Shown piece after piece: positions 31,455-41,215 of a DNA stretch of 49,348 nt. The translations under genes and the position numbers were made by a program. A model generated the notes under the pieces. It searched no databases and was not told the origin of the DNA. It worked only from the letters and a program-made list of their open reading frames with translations. The stretch covers positions 1 to 49,348 of the forward strand of contig CANRGB010000006.1 of NCBI GenBank assembly GCA_947630005.1, written 5' to 3'. The DNA comes from an uncultured Lachnospiraceae bacterium (lineage in GTDB: Bacteria > Bacillota > Clostridia > Lachnospirales > Lachnospiraceae). How positions within the stretch are numbered: position 1 is the first letter of the stretch; each line of letters begins with the position of its first letter.

Positions 31455-33293
31455 ATGTTCCGTAAATTACGTTTTCAGACGAAGATCATACTGGTTCAGA
31501 ATGTTGTGATCCTGTTTGTGGTGCTGGCGATCGGCGGCATGTTTTACCAGAGAATCAAAAGAGATATCGCGAAGAATGTCCTGGAAGAATTTAAGATCCT
31601 GTCGGACAGTGTGGCCAGTCAGATCGACAACCATTTTTACATGATGGACAAGACAGCTCTGCAGATTGCGGCCAATCCCGATATTATTCGTCTGTTTGTC
31701 GAATCCGGTTCGGATTCCGGGTATAATTATTTTATCAATGAACCTGTTACCAACTCCGAAGCAGTGCGTCTGCTGAATTCTTACAATTTTAAAAAAGACG
31801 GATTCGCGCGGATCTGCCTGTACAACGATTACCGTGACTTCGTTTATACGGCGACCGAGGTCACAACCGCTTCCGGCATACGGAACTGGTTTGACAGCGA
31901 GCGTTTCGCGGCGGTACAGCAGTATTTTGAAAATGATGAAAACTTTGTTTACTATGTCAAACCGGCAGACGATGTCCTGAATGATACGGAGCATACGAAT
32001 CATCCGTATTTTTCGGTGATCCGCCAGATCAAAAACTATACGACGAACGATCAGGTGTGCGGTTATGTCGAAGTTCAGGAATTCGTCCGGTGGATTGATC
32101 AGATTGTGGAAAGCGTCGGCGAGGATATCTATGTAACTATGTCCGATGAGAACGGAAAAGTTATTTATATGGATCCTCTGCTGATCGAAAATTCAAAAAG
32201 AGATGAAATCTCCGGTCTGATCACGGATTATCAGGGAAAAACGGATCAGGATATTCCGGTGAACATGTCCGGATATTTTGTCTACGGAAGAAATATCGAG
32301 AACGCGCCCTGGCAGTTCTTCTTTGTCAGGGAGAGAAGTTCCGATGTGACGATCTTCAGCTACTACAACCGGATGATTCTGTCCGCGATTCTTTTTGTAC
32401 TCGCGGTCGCGCTGATCACGGAGATCCTTCTGATCAAACGGCTTTCGAGGCCTCTCGAGGAGCTTGTGCGGTCGGCGGGCAGAGTATCCCTGGAAAATCC
32501 TCAGTTTGAGCTGGATGAAACGGGTTACGGCAATGAGATTACCCAGCTCAAGGAACTGTTCAACGCGATGCTCGCGCAGATGAAGCAGTCCATGGAGCGG
32601 GAATATATTTCCGAGACAAATGAACTGAAAGCGCAGATGTTCGCGCTTCAGTCGCAGATGAACCCTCATTTTCTTTTTAATATCCTGGCGATCATCTCGA
32701 TTGAGGCTTCCGAGTACGGCAACGACAAGATTCCCGACATGTGTACCAGGCTGCGGCGGATGATGGCGTACAGCGCGTCGGTCGGAGACGGCCACAGTAC
32801 GGTGAAGGAGGAGCTGGACTACGTCATTGACTACATGGAACTGATGAAAGTGCGCTACGAGGAAATGTTCGAGTACAGTATCCGCTATGATGACAACCTG
32901 CTGAAGACCAGGGTCCCGAAATATGTCATTCAGCCGGTCTGCGAGAACTGTTTCAAACATTCATTCAAAAATTCAGAGCCGGTCTGGAAAATACGGATCA
33001 TCATCAGGCAGGAGGAGGAACGCTGGATTGCCGAGATTCATGACAACGGCATCGGGTTTTCAGAAGAGTATCTGGAGAAATTTGAAAAAATGAGAGAGGG
33101 GCTGACTTTCGCGCAGGTGAAGGACAAGCTTGAGGACAGTAAGATAGGAGGCCTCGGCATACCGAACATTTATATGCGTCTGATGTTTTGCTATGAAGAT
33201 AATTTTATTTTCCGTCTGTACAATGATGCGGAAGGTGCAGTGGTTTTGATTGGAGGTATGCTGGATGATCCGGGTTCTGGTAGCGGAAGATGA
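31455..33293 (+). CDS. Sensor histidine kinase, YesM/LytS type
   Basis: The protein has 612 residues. Membrane helices near 12-30 and 306-326 bracket a large extracellular sensor domain. A HAMP-like linker is followed by the His_kinase domain with the phospho-accepting His405 in QMNPHFLFN. The ATPase N-box is VCENCFKHSF, and the G-boxes are NGIGF and GGLGIPN. Autophosphorylation would pass to the response regulator encoded next, whose start lies inside this gene (29-bp overlap). GGAGG lies before the ATG. Confidence 0.93.
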   Translation: MFRKLRFQTKIILVQNVVILFVVLAIGGMFYQRIKRDIAKNVLEEFKILSDSVASQIDNHFYMMDKTALQIAANPDIIRLFVESGSDSGYNYFINEPVTNSEAVRLLNSYNFKKDGFARICLYNDYRDFVYTATEVTTASGIRNWFDSERFAAVQQYFENDENFVYYVKPADDVLNDTEHTNHPYFSVIRQIKNYTTNDQVCGYVEVQEFVRWIDQIVESVGEDIYVTMSDENGKVIYMDPLLIENSKRDEISGLITDYQGKTDQDIPVNMSGYFVYGRNIENAPWQFFFVRERSSDVTIFSYYNRMILSAILFVLAVALITEILLIKRLSRPLEELVRSAGRVSLENPQFELDETGYGNEITQLKELFNAMLAQMKQSMEREYISETNELKAQMFALQSQMNPHFLFNILAIISIEASEYGNDKIPDMCTRLRRMMAYSASVGDGHSTVKEELDYVIDYMELMKVRYEEMFEYSIRYDDNLLKTRVPKYVIQPVCENCFKHSFKNSEPVWKIRIIIRQEEERWIAEIHDNGIGFSEEYLEKFEKMREGLTFAQVKDKLEDSKIGGLGIPNIYMRLMFCYEDNFIFRLYNDAEGAVVLIGGMLDDPGSGSGR

Positions 33294-34797
33294 ACTCCCC
33301 CTGCTGAGAGGGATCAGCAGAATGATCGTGAATCTCTGCGGAGATTTCGAAGTCGTGAAGATGGCGAAAACCGGAAAAGAAGCGATTGATTATCTGAAGG
33401 ATAATTACGTGGATGTTGTTTTTACGGATATCAACATGCCGGTAGTCGACGGTCTGAAGGTTCTGGAATATATACATACGAATATGCCGGGGACGGCCGG
33501 CGTTGTGATCAGCGGCTATCAGGATTTTTCCTATGCGCAGAAAGCGATGCAGTACGGTGTGAGGAATTATCTGGTAAAGCCGGTGGACAGGGCAGAGCTG
33601 AAGGAACTGCTTGAACAGCTGAGGGATTCCCGCCACGAAGGAAGAAAAAAGCAGAAAAAGGAATTTCTTGAGCGCGCTCTGCACGGAGAATCCGGGATCG
33701 CGAAGCTTATGGAAAGCCGGATGCAGGCCGGTGAGAAGCTTGTGATCGGAAGACTTTATCCCGTTTACCTGGTTGTCAAGGCATTCTGCATTCATGTATT
33801 CGGGGACGAGACGGCGGATCCGGAAATCTGGCAGGACTGCCGCCTCGAGGATGCTGCCAGAAAGGAAGAGAACGAATCGGAAAAGATTTATTCCTTCTAT
33901 GGAAGAAACACAAATGAGATCCTGTTTCTTTTTGAAAATGAGAAGCCGGACATAAAGGCGCTGATCGAGCGGGTCATGGAAAACGGCAATATTCATTTTC
34001 CTGTCGCCGCGCTGGCGGGAGATCCGCTCGATGAGATCGATCAGCTTGCGCGGACCGTGCGCAGGCTGCGAAAAGAGATTTACAAAAACTGGATTTATGG
34101 ACAGACCGGGGAGGTCTGCAGGACGGAGGAAGACCTCCAGGCGCTTCACCTGCCGGAACACATGGAGGAATCCATTCTCTATATGGCGCGGGGCCGGCAG
34201 TTCCGGGAGTTCGGAAAGGTGCTCGCGGATATCAGAAAACGGCTGTGCTCCGGCAAAGTTACGCAGTACCGGATCGAGATGACGCTTGATCGGATCATGA
34301 TGCTGCTGAACGCGTATCAGACGGTATCGGACAACATGGATGTCGTCAATGTACGTTATGGCATCAATGACATTGTCGTGCGGTCCGGCAGTCTGGACGA
34401 GGTTTTTGAGGAATTCCTGCTCTGGTGCAAAGAGGAACTGTTTGAAGAGCAGGACCAGGACAAAAACGCGCTGATGGAACGGCTGGATGCCTATATTCTG
34501 GAACATTACAGAGATTCGCTTAACACAAAGCAGCTTGCCGCAAAGTTCGGTCTGGTGCCCTCTTATCTGAGCAAGCTGTTTCAGAATTACAAAGGAATTA
34601 CCCCCAATCATTATATTCAGGAGATCCGCCTTGCCAGGGCAAAGGAACTTCTGGTCGGCTGTCCCGATCTGATGACGAAAGAGATTGCGCAGATGACCGG
34701 CTATGCGGATCCCAGCTATTTTTCAAAAGTGTTAAAGAAATACACAGGGATGTACCCTTCGGAATACAGGGCAGCGCACACGGAGCAGCAGTTCTGA
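33265..34797 (+). CDS. Response regulator, YesN type (receiver plus AraC helix-turn-helix)
   Basis: The protein has 510 residues from ATG 33265, 8 nt after GGAGG (33252-33256). The receiver domain has the acidic pair AEDE and phospho-acceptor Asp55 (VFTDINMP), then a conserved Lys in YLVKPVD. A long middle region of unknown fold precedes the C-terminal AraC domain (LNTKQLAAKFGLVPSYLSKL; TKEIAQMTGYADPSYFSKVL). It is the partner of the preceding kinase. The likely targets are this operon and the GH20 gene. Confidence 0.93.
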   Translation: MIRVLVAEDELPLLRGISRMIVNLCGDFEVVKMAKTGKEAIDYLKDNYVDVVFTDINMPVVDGLKVLEYIHTNMPGTAGVVISGYQDFSYAQKAMQYGVRNYLVKPVDRAELKELLEQLRDSRHEGRKKQKKEFLERALHGESGIAKLMESRMQAGEKLVIGRLYPVYLVVKAFCIHVFGDETADPEIWQDCRLEDAARKEENESEKIYSFYGRNTNEILFLFENEKPDIKALIERVMENGNIHFPVAALAGDPLDEIDQLARTVRRLRKEIYKNWIYGQTGEVCRTEEDLQALHLPEHMEESILYMARGRQFREFGKVLADIRKRLCSGKVTQYRIEMTLDRIMMLLNAYQTVSDNMDVVNVRYGINDIVVRSGSLDEVFEEFLLWCKEELFEEQDQDKNALMERLDAYILEHYRDSLNTKQLAAKFGLVPSYLSKLFQNYKGITPNHYIQEIRLARAKELLVGCPDLMTKEIAQMTGYADPSYFSKVLKKYTGMYPSEYRAAHTEQQF

Positions 34798-34881
34798 GGA
34801 AAAGGCGCTCGGTTTGAGTTTCTGATCTGCCCGGAATCCGGGGGAACAGGCAGTTTGCAGGTTTAAAAGGAGAAATGAGAT

Positions 34882-36843
34882 ATGAATAAGCGGACTTTAT
34901 ATTTTGAGGAGAAAAGTGGAAACAGCCTGCTTGAAGGGCTGAAGATACTGCTTGATGGATATACGGATGAGAAAAGAAATTTTGAGTGTATTACGTCCGA
35001 CGCTTCAGAGAGCGGCTGCTTTCATTTGACTGAGAGACAGTGGGACGCGGAAGAACTGAAAATTGTAAAATCAAAAAATCAGTGCGAGATCTCGTATCAG
35101 CAGAAAGCGCATTTTTTCAGAGGCGTCACACTGCTTCTGCAGAACATAGAGCGGCGGGATTTTGTGATAACAGAGAAAGTCAATTTTAAATCCAACGGAA
35201 TGATGATGGATTGTTCGCGCAGCTGTGTTCCTGCCACGGATACGATTAAAAAGTATATCGTCCGTCTTGCAAAATTTGGAATGAACCGTCTTTATCTGTA
35301 TATGGAAGATACATTTGAGACTGCGGATTATCCGTACTGGGGATATCTGAGAGGAAGATACAGCAAAGAGGAGATCAAAGACTGCGATAAGTTTGCCTCC
35401 CTGTTCGGCGTGACGCTGGTGCCCTGCATCCAGATGTCCGGTGATTTTCAGATGATGCCGGATCTTCAGGCATCTGAAGCGTACGGGGATGCGGATAATA
35501 TTCCGGCACCGGAAGGCGGGAAGTCAGGGATTCTGTCCGACGACAGTCTGCTGGAAGCGGCCGCGGAATGTTTCTCGGGAGGACTCATTCATCTGGGAAT
35601 GGACGAGGCGGACCGCTGCCGCGGCAGATACAGAAATACGCGTGATTTCCATGACCCTGCCGAATCAATAAAAAAACGTCTGGAGCAAATTGCCGGCGAG
35701 TGCGGGAAATATCATCTGAAACCCATGCTCTGGTCAGATCTGTACGTGGGACTGGATTTTGATGCGAAGGATAACGGCGGCTTTAGAGGAGACGTGTGCG
35801 GTCTTCCAAAAGATACCGCGCTTTGCTACAGAGACTACTACAGCGAGGGGAAAGAAATCTATCAGAAGAACATCCGCCTGCACCAGAATCTTGGAAATCC
35901 TCTCGTATTTGCGGGCGGGGCCTGGACCTGGAACGGGATTGCCCCCAATGTGAGCAAGGCGTTAAAAACGAGCTGTGACGCGCTTGACGCCTGCATCGAG
36001 ACGGGCGTAAAGGATGTATTCTTTACCGCATGGATGGATAACGGAGCGGAGATTCCTCTGCAGACCTGTCTCCCCGTTCTTGCCCTGTTCGGGGAATACG
36101 GATTTGGAGAGCGCCCGGATTTTGACCGGCTTTCCGAACGTTTCTGCCACTGTCTCGGCAAAAAGTTCAGGAATTATCTTCTTCTGGACGCGTTTGACAA
36201 CAGGCTGTTCCAGAAATACCGGATCGGAGATCCGCTTTCTGCTTCCAGACATAACCGGCATGGCGAGAATCCGTCCAGAGCGATTCTATACCAGGACTGC
36301 ATGATGGGGGTCTGCGAAACAAGATACGATGAGCAGGCGCTTCAGGAACAGTATATCCACATTTCCGAGGAACTGAATGAACGGCTGTTCTGGCAGGAAG
36401 ATCTCGATGAGGAAGACAGGACGCTGCTTTCCTACTATGAGATACTTGCGGATATTCTGTCGATCAAGACCATGATCGGAAAGAGAATCCGTGAGGCATA
36501 TGCGGCCCGCGATATGAAGGAGCTCGCCGGCATCGAGGATGAACTGGAGATGATGGCGGCGCTTGCCGACAGGCTGGGCGAGGAGCGGGAGCACATCTGG
36601 ATGAACGAGTACAAACCGTTCGGCTATGAGGTCGCCGACATCCGTCTGGTCGGGGTGGCCAGAAGAGCAAGATCCGCGGCCCACCGCATCGAAGGACTGA
36701 TCTCGGGCAGGCAGGAGAGACTGCTGGAGCTTGAGGAGGAGATTCTGCCGTATCGCATCAGAGAAGTTCCGCGTGCCAAAAATCAGCAGGTTCCTTATTT
36801 CTGGGGGCAGATTGCCGCGCGCGGCAGCGTGGTCGGAATCTGA
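34882..36843 (+). CDS. Glycoside hydrolase family 20 beta-N-acetylhexosaminidase, cytosolic
   Basis: The protein has 653 residues; AAAAGGAG precedes the ATG. The N-terminal 100 residues resemble the GH20 accessory domain. The barrel starts at FKSNGMMMDCSR and carries the Asp241-Glu242 catalytic pair in IHLGMDEADR, the hallmark of substrate-assisted hexosaminidases. A C-terminal helical region of about 200 residues is extra. No signal peptide is present, so imported N-acetylglucosaminides or galactosaminides are cleaved inside. Its place right after the kinase/regulator suggests it is a regulated target. Confidence 0.85.
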   Translation: MNKRTLYFEEKSGNSLLEGLKILLDGYTDEKRNFECITSDASESGCFHLTERQWDAEELKIVKSKNQCEISYQQKAHFFRGVTLLLQNIERRDFVITEKVNFKSNGMMMDCSRSCVPATDTIKKYIVRLAKFGMNRLYLYMEDTFETADYPYWGYLRGRYSKEEIKDCDKFASLFGVTLVPCIQMSGDFQMMPDLQASEAYGDADNIPAPEGGKSGILSDDSLLEAAAECFSGGLIHLGMDEADRCRGRYRNTRDFHDPAESIKKRLEQIAGECGKYHLKPMLWSDLYVGLDFDAKDNGGFRGDVCGLPKDTALCYRDYYSEGKEIYQKNIRLHQNLGNPLVFAGGAWTWNGIAPNVSKALKTSCDALDACIETGVKDVFFTAWMDNGAEIPLQTCLPVLALFGEYGFGERPDFDRLSERFCHCLGKKFRNYLLLDAFDNRLFQKYRIGDPLSASRHNRHGENPSRAILYQDCMMGVCETRYDEQALQEQYIHISEELNERLFWQEDLDEEDRTLLSYYEILADILSIKTMIGKRIREAYAARDMKELAGIEDELEMMAALADRLGEEREHIWMNEYKPFGYEVADIRLVGVARRARSAAHRIEGLISGRQERLLELEEEILPYRIREVPRAKNQQVPYFWGQIAARGSVVGI

Positions 36844-36885
36844 CGGAAGATCATTTCGGTTTTCAGACTTTTCCTTTCATACCAG

Positions 36886-36917
36886 CCGGCGCCGTCGTTT
36901 TTTAACGACGGCGCCGG
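36886..36917 (+). terminator. Perfect 14-bp hairpin after the GH20 gene
   Basis: CCGGCGCCGTCGTT (36886-36899) pairs with AACGACGGCGCCGG (36904-36917) with a TTTT loop. The following sequence is only moderately T-rich (TAGCAATTTCTGTTTT), so termination is likely but not ideal. Confidence 0.65.
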
Positions 36918-36937
36918 TAGCAATTTCTGTTTTCCCA

Positions 36938-36945
36938 CATACAAT
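36938..36945 (+). promoter_or_regulatory. SigE-like -10 element before cotJA
   Basis: CATACAAT matches the -10 of mother-cell sporulation sigma factor E (CATA-x-A-x-T). The -35 side is less clear. The cotJ operon of Bacillus is SigE-dependent, which supports the reading. Confidence 0.45.
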
Positions 36946-36984
36946 ATTATGAAATGAATCATAATCATCAGGAGACTCTCATAT

Positions 36985-37209
36985 ATGCAGGACTCATATC
37001 GTTCAGACTGCGGCTGCCTGGATCAGTCCAACAGCCGCGTCAATGAAATATACGAGCAGATCAGCAAGGCCGACGCGCCCTATGCCATGGCCTATGTCCC
37101 TTATCAGCAGTGGAATCAGATTTACGATCCGTCCAGAGCGCTTCGGGCAGGGACCATCTTTCCGTGTCTTGACAAACCATTCTGCGGGAAAGGGGGTGCC
37201 TGCCTGTGA
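36985..37209 (+). CDS. cotJA: Spore coat-associated protein CotJA
   Basis: The protein has 74 residues. The conserved CotJA core is seen in PYAMAYVPYQQWNQIYD followed by PSRALRAGTIFPCLDKPF. CotJA is a small inner-coat protein made in the mother cell. CAGGAG lies upstream, and the stop overlaps the next start. Confidence 0.92.
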   Translation: MQDSYRSDCGCLDQSNSRVNEIYEQISKADAPYAMAYVPYQQWNQIYDPSRALRAGTIFPCLDKPFCGKGGACL

Positions 37210-37646
37210 ACCGGAACTGTATGAATCAGAATAACTGCCAGTCCATGTCTCAGGCCGTAAAACCGGGGATGAATCAGAATCCGGCGCATCAGAAAAATAA
37301 TCCGGCCAGCCGTGTACAGAACGGAAACTGCGTTTCAAATGACAACTGGAATACGCCTTCCGCCGCGGCAAAGATCCCGAACGGCTGCCGCGCCGAGCTG
37401 ATAAGCTTTATCAATGAAGTCAGCTTTGCGGCTTATGACGCCATGCTCTACCTGGATACCCATCCGTACTGCCGCGAAGCGCTTCAGCATTTTCAGAAAT
37501 ATAACGAACTGCGGAACAGGGCGCTTGCGATCCACGCGAAGTCCTATGGTCCGCTCATGGCGTCGTATACCGGAGAAGCTGGCTGTTCTTCCTGGGACTG
37601 GATGACGCAGCCGTGGCCGTGGGAACTGGAAGGAGGTGCCTGCTGA
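37206..37646 (+). CDS. cotJB: Spore coat protein CotJB
   Basis: The protein has 146 residues, starting at GTG 37206 with GGGGG 9 nt before it. The C-terminal 85 residues are typical CotJB (FINEVSFAAYDAMLYLDTHP; WDWMTQPWPWE). The N-terminal 60 residues are an Asn/Gln/Cys-rich extension (MNQNPAHQKNN) longer than in Bacillus. Start and stop overlap the neighbours by 4 and 1 nt, so the three genes are translationally coupled. Confidence 0.92.
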   Translation: MNRNCMNQNNCQSMSQAVKPGMNQNPAHQKNNPASRVQNGNCVSNDNWNTPSAAAKIPNGCRAELISFINEVSFAAYDAMLYLDTHPYCREALQHFQKYNELRNRALAIHAKSYGPLMASYTGEAGCSSWDWMTQPWPWELEGGAC

Positions 37647-38269
37647 TGTGGCATTATGAAAAGAGACTGGAATATCCGGTAAAGATCACAAATCCGGATC
37701 CGAAGACCGCGCAGCTGATCATGAGCCAGTACGGCGGACCGGACGGTGAGATGGGAGCGTCCATGCGCTATCTCTCCCAGCGCTTTACCGCGCCGAACCG
37801 CATGGTGTCAGCCGTGCTGAACGACATCGGCACAGAAGAACTGGCGCATCTGGAGATTGTGGCGGCGATCGTTCATCAGCTCACGAGAAACCTCACGCCG
37901 GAGGAGATCCGGCAGTCCGGTTTCGGACAGTATTATGTGGACCATACGGCCGGAATATGGCCGCAGTCCGCGGCCGGATTTCCGTTCTCCGCGGCCGAAT
38001 TTCAGTCTGTCGGGGATCCGATTACGGATCTGACGGAAGATCTGGCCGCCGAGATGAAAGCCCGCACAACGTACGACAATCTGCTGCGTCTGATCAAAGA
38101 TCCTGAGGTTCTGGATCCGCTCCGCTTCCTGCGCGAACGCGAAGTCGTACATTTCCAGCGGTTCGGGGAAGCGCTCAGAAGCGTACAGGAAAACCTTGAC
38201 GCGAAGAATTTCTTTGCGTTTAATCCGAGTTTTGACGCTCCGGCGTCCTGCGGATCCTGCGGTCAGTGA
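37646..38269 (+). CDS. cotJC: Spore coat manganese catalase CotJC
   Basis: The protein has 207 residues from ATG 37646 (AGGAGG upstream, TGATG overlap with cotJB). It is a ferritin-like di-manganese protein: metal-ligand helices include IGTEELAHLEIV and EREVVHFQRFGE. A Cys-rich tail (CGSCGQ) ends it. It is a coat component, probably protecting spores from peroxide. This operon is strong evidence for a spore-forming host. Confidence 0.93.
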   Translation: MWHYEKRLEYPVKITNPDPKTAQLIMSQYGGPDGEMGASMRYLSQRFTAPNRMVSAVLNDIGTEELAHLEIVAAIVHQLTRNLTPEEIRQSGFGQYYVDHTAGIWPQSAAGFPFSAAEFQSVGDPITDLTEDLAAEMKARTTYDNLLRLIKDPEVLDPLRFLREREVVHFQRFGEALRSVQENLDAKNFFAFNPSFDAPASCGSCGQ

Positions 38270-38291
38270 TCCGGCGCGGATTCTGCTTGAA

Positions 38292-38313
38292 AAGGCTGCC
38301 TTTTGGCAGCCTT
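38292..38313. terminator. Hairpin after cotJC
   Basis: AAGGCTGCC (38292-38300) pairs perfectly with GGCAGCCTT (38305-38313). There is no T run on the plus strand beyond TT, so termination is uncertain. The following 165 nt to ftsW contain a possible promoter (TGGAAA, 17 nt, TATGAT near 38402-38430). Confidence 0.4.
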
Positions 38314-38478
38314 CTGCGCCGAAAAAGGTCAAAGGGGGATGCGGCGTCTGAAGAAAAAACGCTTTCTGTTTCGGACATCCTGCAGGAAAATGATGGTTGT
38401 ACTGGAAAAACAGCAGAAGTTATGTTATGATGGGACAGAACAAATCCGTTCGCCGCAGGATAACAGGAGGGGATGACT

Positions 38479-39717
38479 ATGGCAGCACATACGGATAAAC
38501 TAAAGCCTGTCCGCGCCCGGAGCGCACAGGCCGGCAGAACGGGAGGTACGAAAAAAGCGGCTCCCCCGAAAAAGAAGTTTTTTAAATCCATTATTGCCAC
38601 AGAGCAGGACTATTTTGACTATAATCTGCTGGCGGTCGTGATCCTGCTGACTTGTTTCGGACTGGTTATGCTGTACAGTACGAGCGCGTACGAGGCAAGT
38701 CTCGGAGAAAACGGGGACGATATGATGTATTTCGGCAAGCAGGCAGTGATCAGCACCGTGGCTTTGATCCTTGCCCTGATCGGCTCTCAGGTTGATTATC
38801 ATTTTCTGTCGAAAATTTCCGGCTCTCTGTATTTTATATCCATCGGGCTTCTGGTCGCGACAAAGTTTATAGGAAGGACGGTCAACGGGGCGCGCCGCTG
38901 GATCTATATCGGACCGATTTCTTTTCAGCCGTCGGAGTTCGCGAAAGTGGCGGTTATTCTGTTCCTTCCGACGCTGATCATTCAGATGGGACATAAGATG
39001 AAAGGGATCAAAGCGCCTCTGGTCGTTTTCATGTTCGGTGGAATTTCGGCGGTCTGCACGTATTTTTTTACAGAAAATTTAAGTACGGCGCTGATCATCG
39101 CGGGAATTGCCGCTGTACTGATTTTTATCGTCCATCCCAAAACGCTGGCGTTCATCTTTCTGGCGTTTGGCGCGGCCATTGTCGCGGTGGTTGGGGTGCT
39201 TGGGCTGAGCTCGGCGGACGGAAGCAAGAGTTTCCGTATCCGGAGAATTCAGGTGTGGCTGGACCCTGAGGGAAATTCGAGCCTCGGCGGCTATCAGGTG
39301 ATGCAGGGGCTTTACGCGATCGGCTCCGGAGGATTTCTCGGAAAGGGGCTCGGAAACAGCGCGCAGAAGCTTGGAGCTCTGCCGGAGGCACAGAATGATA
39401 TGATTTTTTCGATCATATGCGAAGAGCTCGGGATTTTTGGCGCGGCCATTCTGATTCTGCTGTTTCTGGTTCTTTTGTACCGGCTGTTTTTTATCGCGCA
39501 GAACGCGCCGGACCTGCTCGGATCGCTGATTGCTTCCGGGGTATTTGTACATATCGCTCTGCAGGTGGTTCTCAATATCGCGGTTGTCACCAATATGATT
39601 CCGACGACGGGGATCACGCTGCCGTTTGTCAGCTACGGAGGCACATCGATTGTGTTTTTGATGAGCGAGATCGCGCTTGCGCTCAGCGTATCAAAGCAGA
39701 TCACATTCATAGACTGA
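38479..39717 (+). CDS. SEDS-family peptidoglycan glycosyltransferase, FtsW/RodA/SpoVE
   Basis: The protein has 412 residues from ATG 38479, 8 nt after AGGAGG; an ATG at 38473 is too close. A basic cytoplasmic tail of about 45 residues ([13 protein letters not shown]) precedes about ten membrane helices. Signature segments are [37 protein letters not shown] and [15 protein letters not shown]. It polymerises lipid II with a class B PBP. FtsW is favoured over RodA by the SYGGTS ending, but the cotJ neighbour leaves SpoVE open. No partner PBP gene is adjacent. Confidence 0.9.
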   Translation: MAAHTDKLKPVRARSAQAGRTGGTKKAAPPKKKFFKSIIATEQDYFDYNLLAVVILLTCFGLVMLYSTSAYEASLGENGDDMMYFGKQAVISTVALILALIGSQVDYHFLSKISGSLYFISIGLLVATKFIGRTVNGARRWIYIGPISFQPSEFAKVAVILFLPTLIIQMGHKMKGIKAPLVVFMFGGISAVCTYFFTENLSTALIIAGIAAVLIFIVHPKTLAFIFLAFGAAIVAVVGVLGLSSADGSKSFRIRRIQVWLDPEGNSSLGGYQVMQGLYAIGSGGFLGKGLGNSAQKLGALPEAQNDMIFSIICEELGIFGAAILILLFLVLLYRLFFIAQNAPDLLGSLIASGVFVHIALQVVLNIAVVTNMIPTTGITLPFVSYGGTSIVFLMSEIALALSVSKQITFID

Positions 39718-39754
39718 AAATGATTTTCAAAAATTTTACGGAAAGAGGTTAAAT

Positions 39755-41215
39755 ATGAGCAAAGTAAAGACAAGATTCGCGCCCAGTCCGACAGGAAGGA
39801 TGCATGTGGGGAACCTGCGGACGGCGCTGTACGCCTATCTGATCGCGAAACATGAAAACGGTACGTTTATGCTGCGCATTGAGGATACGGATCAGGAACG
39901 CCTTGTCGAGGGGGCGGTCGATATCATCTATCGCACGCTGGAAAAAACGGGGCTGATCCACGATGAAGGTCCGGACAAGGACAAAGGCTGCGGCCCGTAT
40001 GTGCAGAGCGAGCGCCAGAAGGCCGGCATCTATATGGAATACGCGAAAAAGCTGATTGAAAAAGGGGAAGCTTACTACTGCTTCTGCGATAAAGAGCGTC
40101 TGGAATCCCTCAGGCAGGAGATCGCGGGAAAAGAAATTGTCGTCTATGACAAGCACTGTCTGCACCTTTCGAAAGAGGAGGTCGAGGCGAAGCTTGCGGC
40201 CGGCGTGCCGTTTGTCATCCGCCAGAATGTCCCGCAGGAGGGCACGACCAGCTTTGTCGATGAGATTTACGGAAAAATTGAAGTTCCGAACGCGGAGCTC
40301 GACGATATGATCCTGATCAAATCGGACGGATTCCCGACCTACAACTTTGCCAACGTTGTGGACGACCATCTGATGGGAATCACGCATGTGGTCCGCGGCA
40401 ACGAGTATCTTTCTTCCGCGCCCAAGTACAACCGCCTGTATGATGCCTTCGGATGGGAAGTGCCGGTTTATGTGCACTGTCCTCTGATCACCAACGAGGA
40501 TCACAAAAAACTGAGCAAGCGTTCCGGTCACTCCTCCTATGAGGATCTGCTGGAGCAGGGGTTTGTCTCGGAGGCGATCGTCAATTATGTTGCTCTGCTC
40601 GGCTGGTGTCCGGAGGATAACCGGGAAATCTTTTCCCTGGAAGAGCTTGTGGAGGCGTTCGATTACCACAATATGAGCAAGTCTCCCGCGGTTTTTGACA
40701 TACAGAAGCTGCGCTGGATGAACGGCGAGTACCTCAAGGCGATGGACGATGATCTGTTTTATGAGAAGGCGCTCCCCTATCTGAAAAAAGCGGTCACGAA
40801 AGAAGTCGACCTCAGAAAGATTGCCGCGATGGTAAAGACGAGAATTGAAGTGTTTCCGGATATTGCGGGGCTGGTGGATTTCTTTGAGGAAGTGCCGGAG
40901 TACGACGTATCCATCTACACGCACAAGAAGATGAAGACAAATCCGCAGGGTTCTCTTGAGGTTCTTAAGGATCTTCTTCCGCTGCTTGAGGCGCAGGAGG
41001 ATTACAGCAATGACGCGCTGTTCGCGCTTCTGAAAGGTTATATTTCAGAGAAAGGATATAAGAACGGCTATGTGCTGTGGCCTGCGCGCATCGCGGTGTC
41101 CGGGAAGGAGATGACTCCTGCCGGGGCGACTGAGATCATGGAAGTGCTCGGAAAAGAGGAAAGCATAAACCGGGTCAGGAACGCGGTCGCGAAACTGGAG
41201 GCCGCGCTTTCATGA
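39755..41215 (+). CDS. gltX: Glutamyl-tRNA synthetase
   Basis: The protein has 486 residues. The class I HIGH-type motif is [15 protein letters not shown] and the KMSKS-type motif is [22 protein letters not shown] is diagnostic for GluRS. Length is normal for bacteria. AAAGAGG lies upstream of the ATG, and the stop overlaps the helicase start by 4 nt (ATGA), so the two are coupled. Confidence 0.95.
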   Translation: MSKVKTRFAPSPTGRMHVGNLRTALYAYLIAKHENGTFMLRIEDTDQERLVEGAVDIIYRTLEKTGLIHDEGPDKDKGCGPYVQSERQKAGIYMEYAKKLIEKGEAYYCFCDKERLESLRQEIAGKEIVVYDKHCLHLSKEEVEAKLAAGVPFVIRQNVPQEGTTSFVDEIYGKIEVPNAELDDMILIKSDGFPTYNFANVVDDHLMGITHVVRGNEYLSSAPKYNRLYDAFGWEVPVYVHCPLITNEDHKKLSKRSGHSSYEDLLEQGFVSEAIVNYVALLGWCPEDNREIFSLEELVEAFDYHNMSKSPAVFDIQKLRWMNGEYLKAMDDDLFYEKALPYLKKAVTKEVDLRKIAAMVKTRIEVFPDIAGLVDFFEEVPEYDVSIYTHKKMKTNPQGSLEVLKDLLPLLEAQEDYSNDALFALLKGYISEKGYKNGYVLWPARIAVSGKEMTPAGATEIMEVLGKEESINRVRNAVAKLEAALS

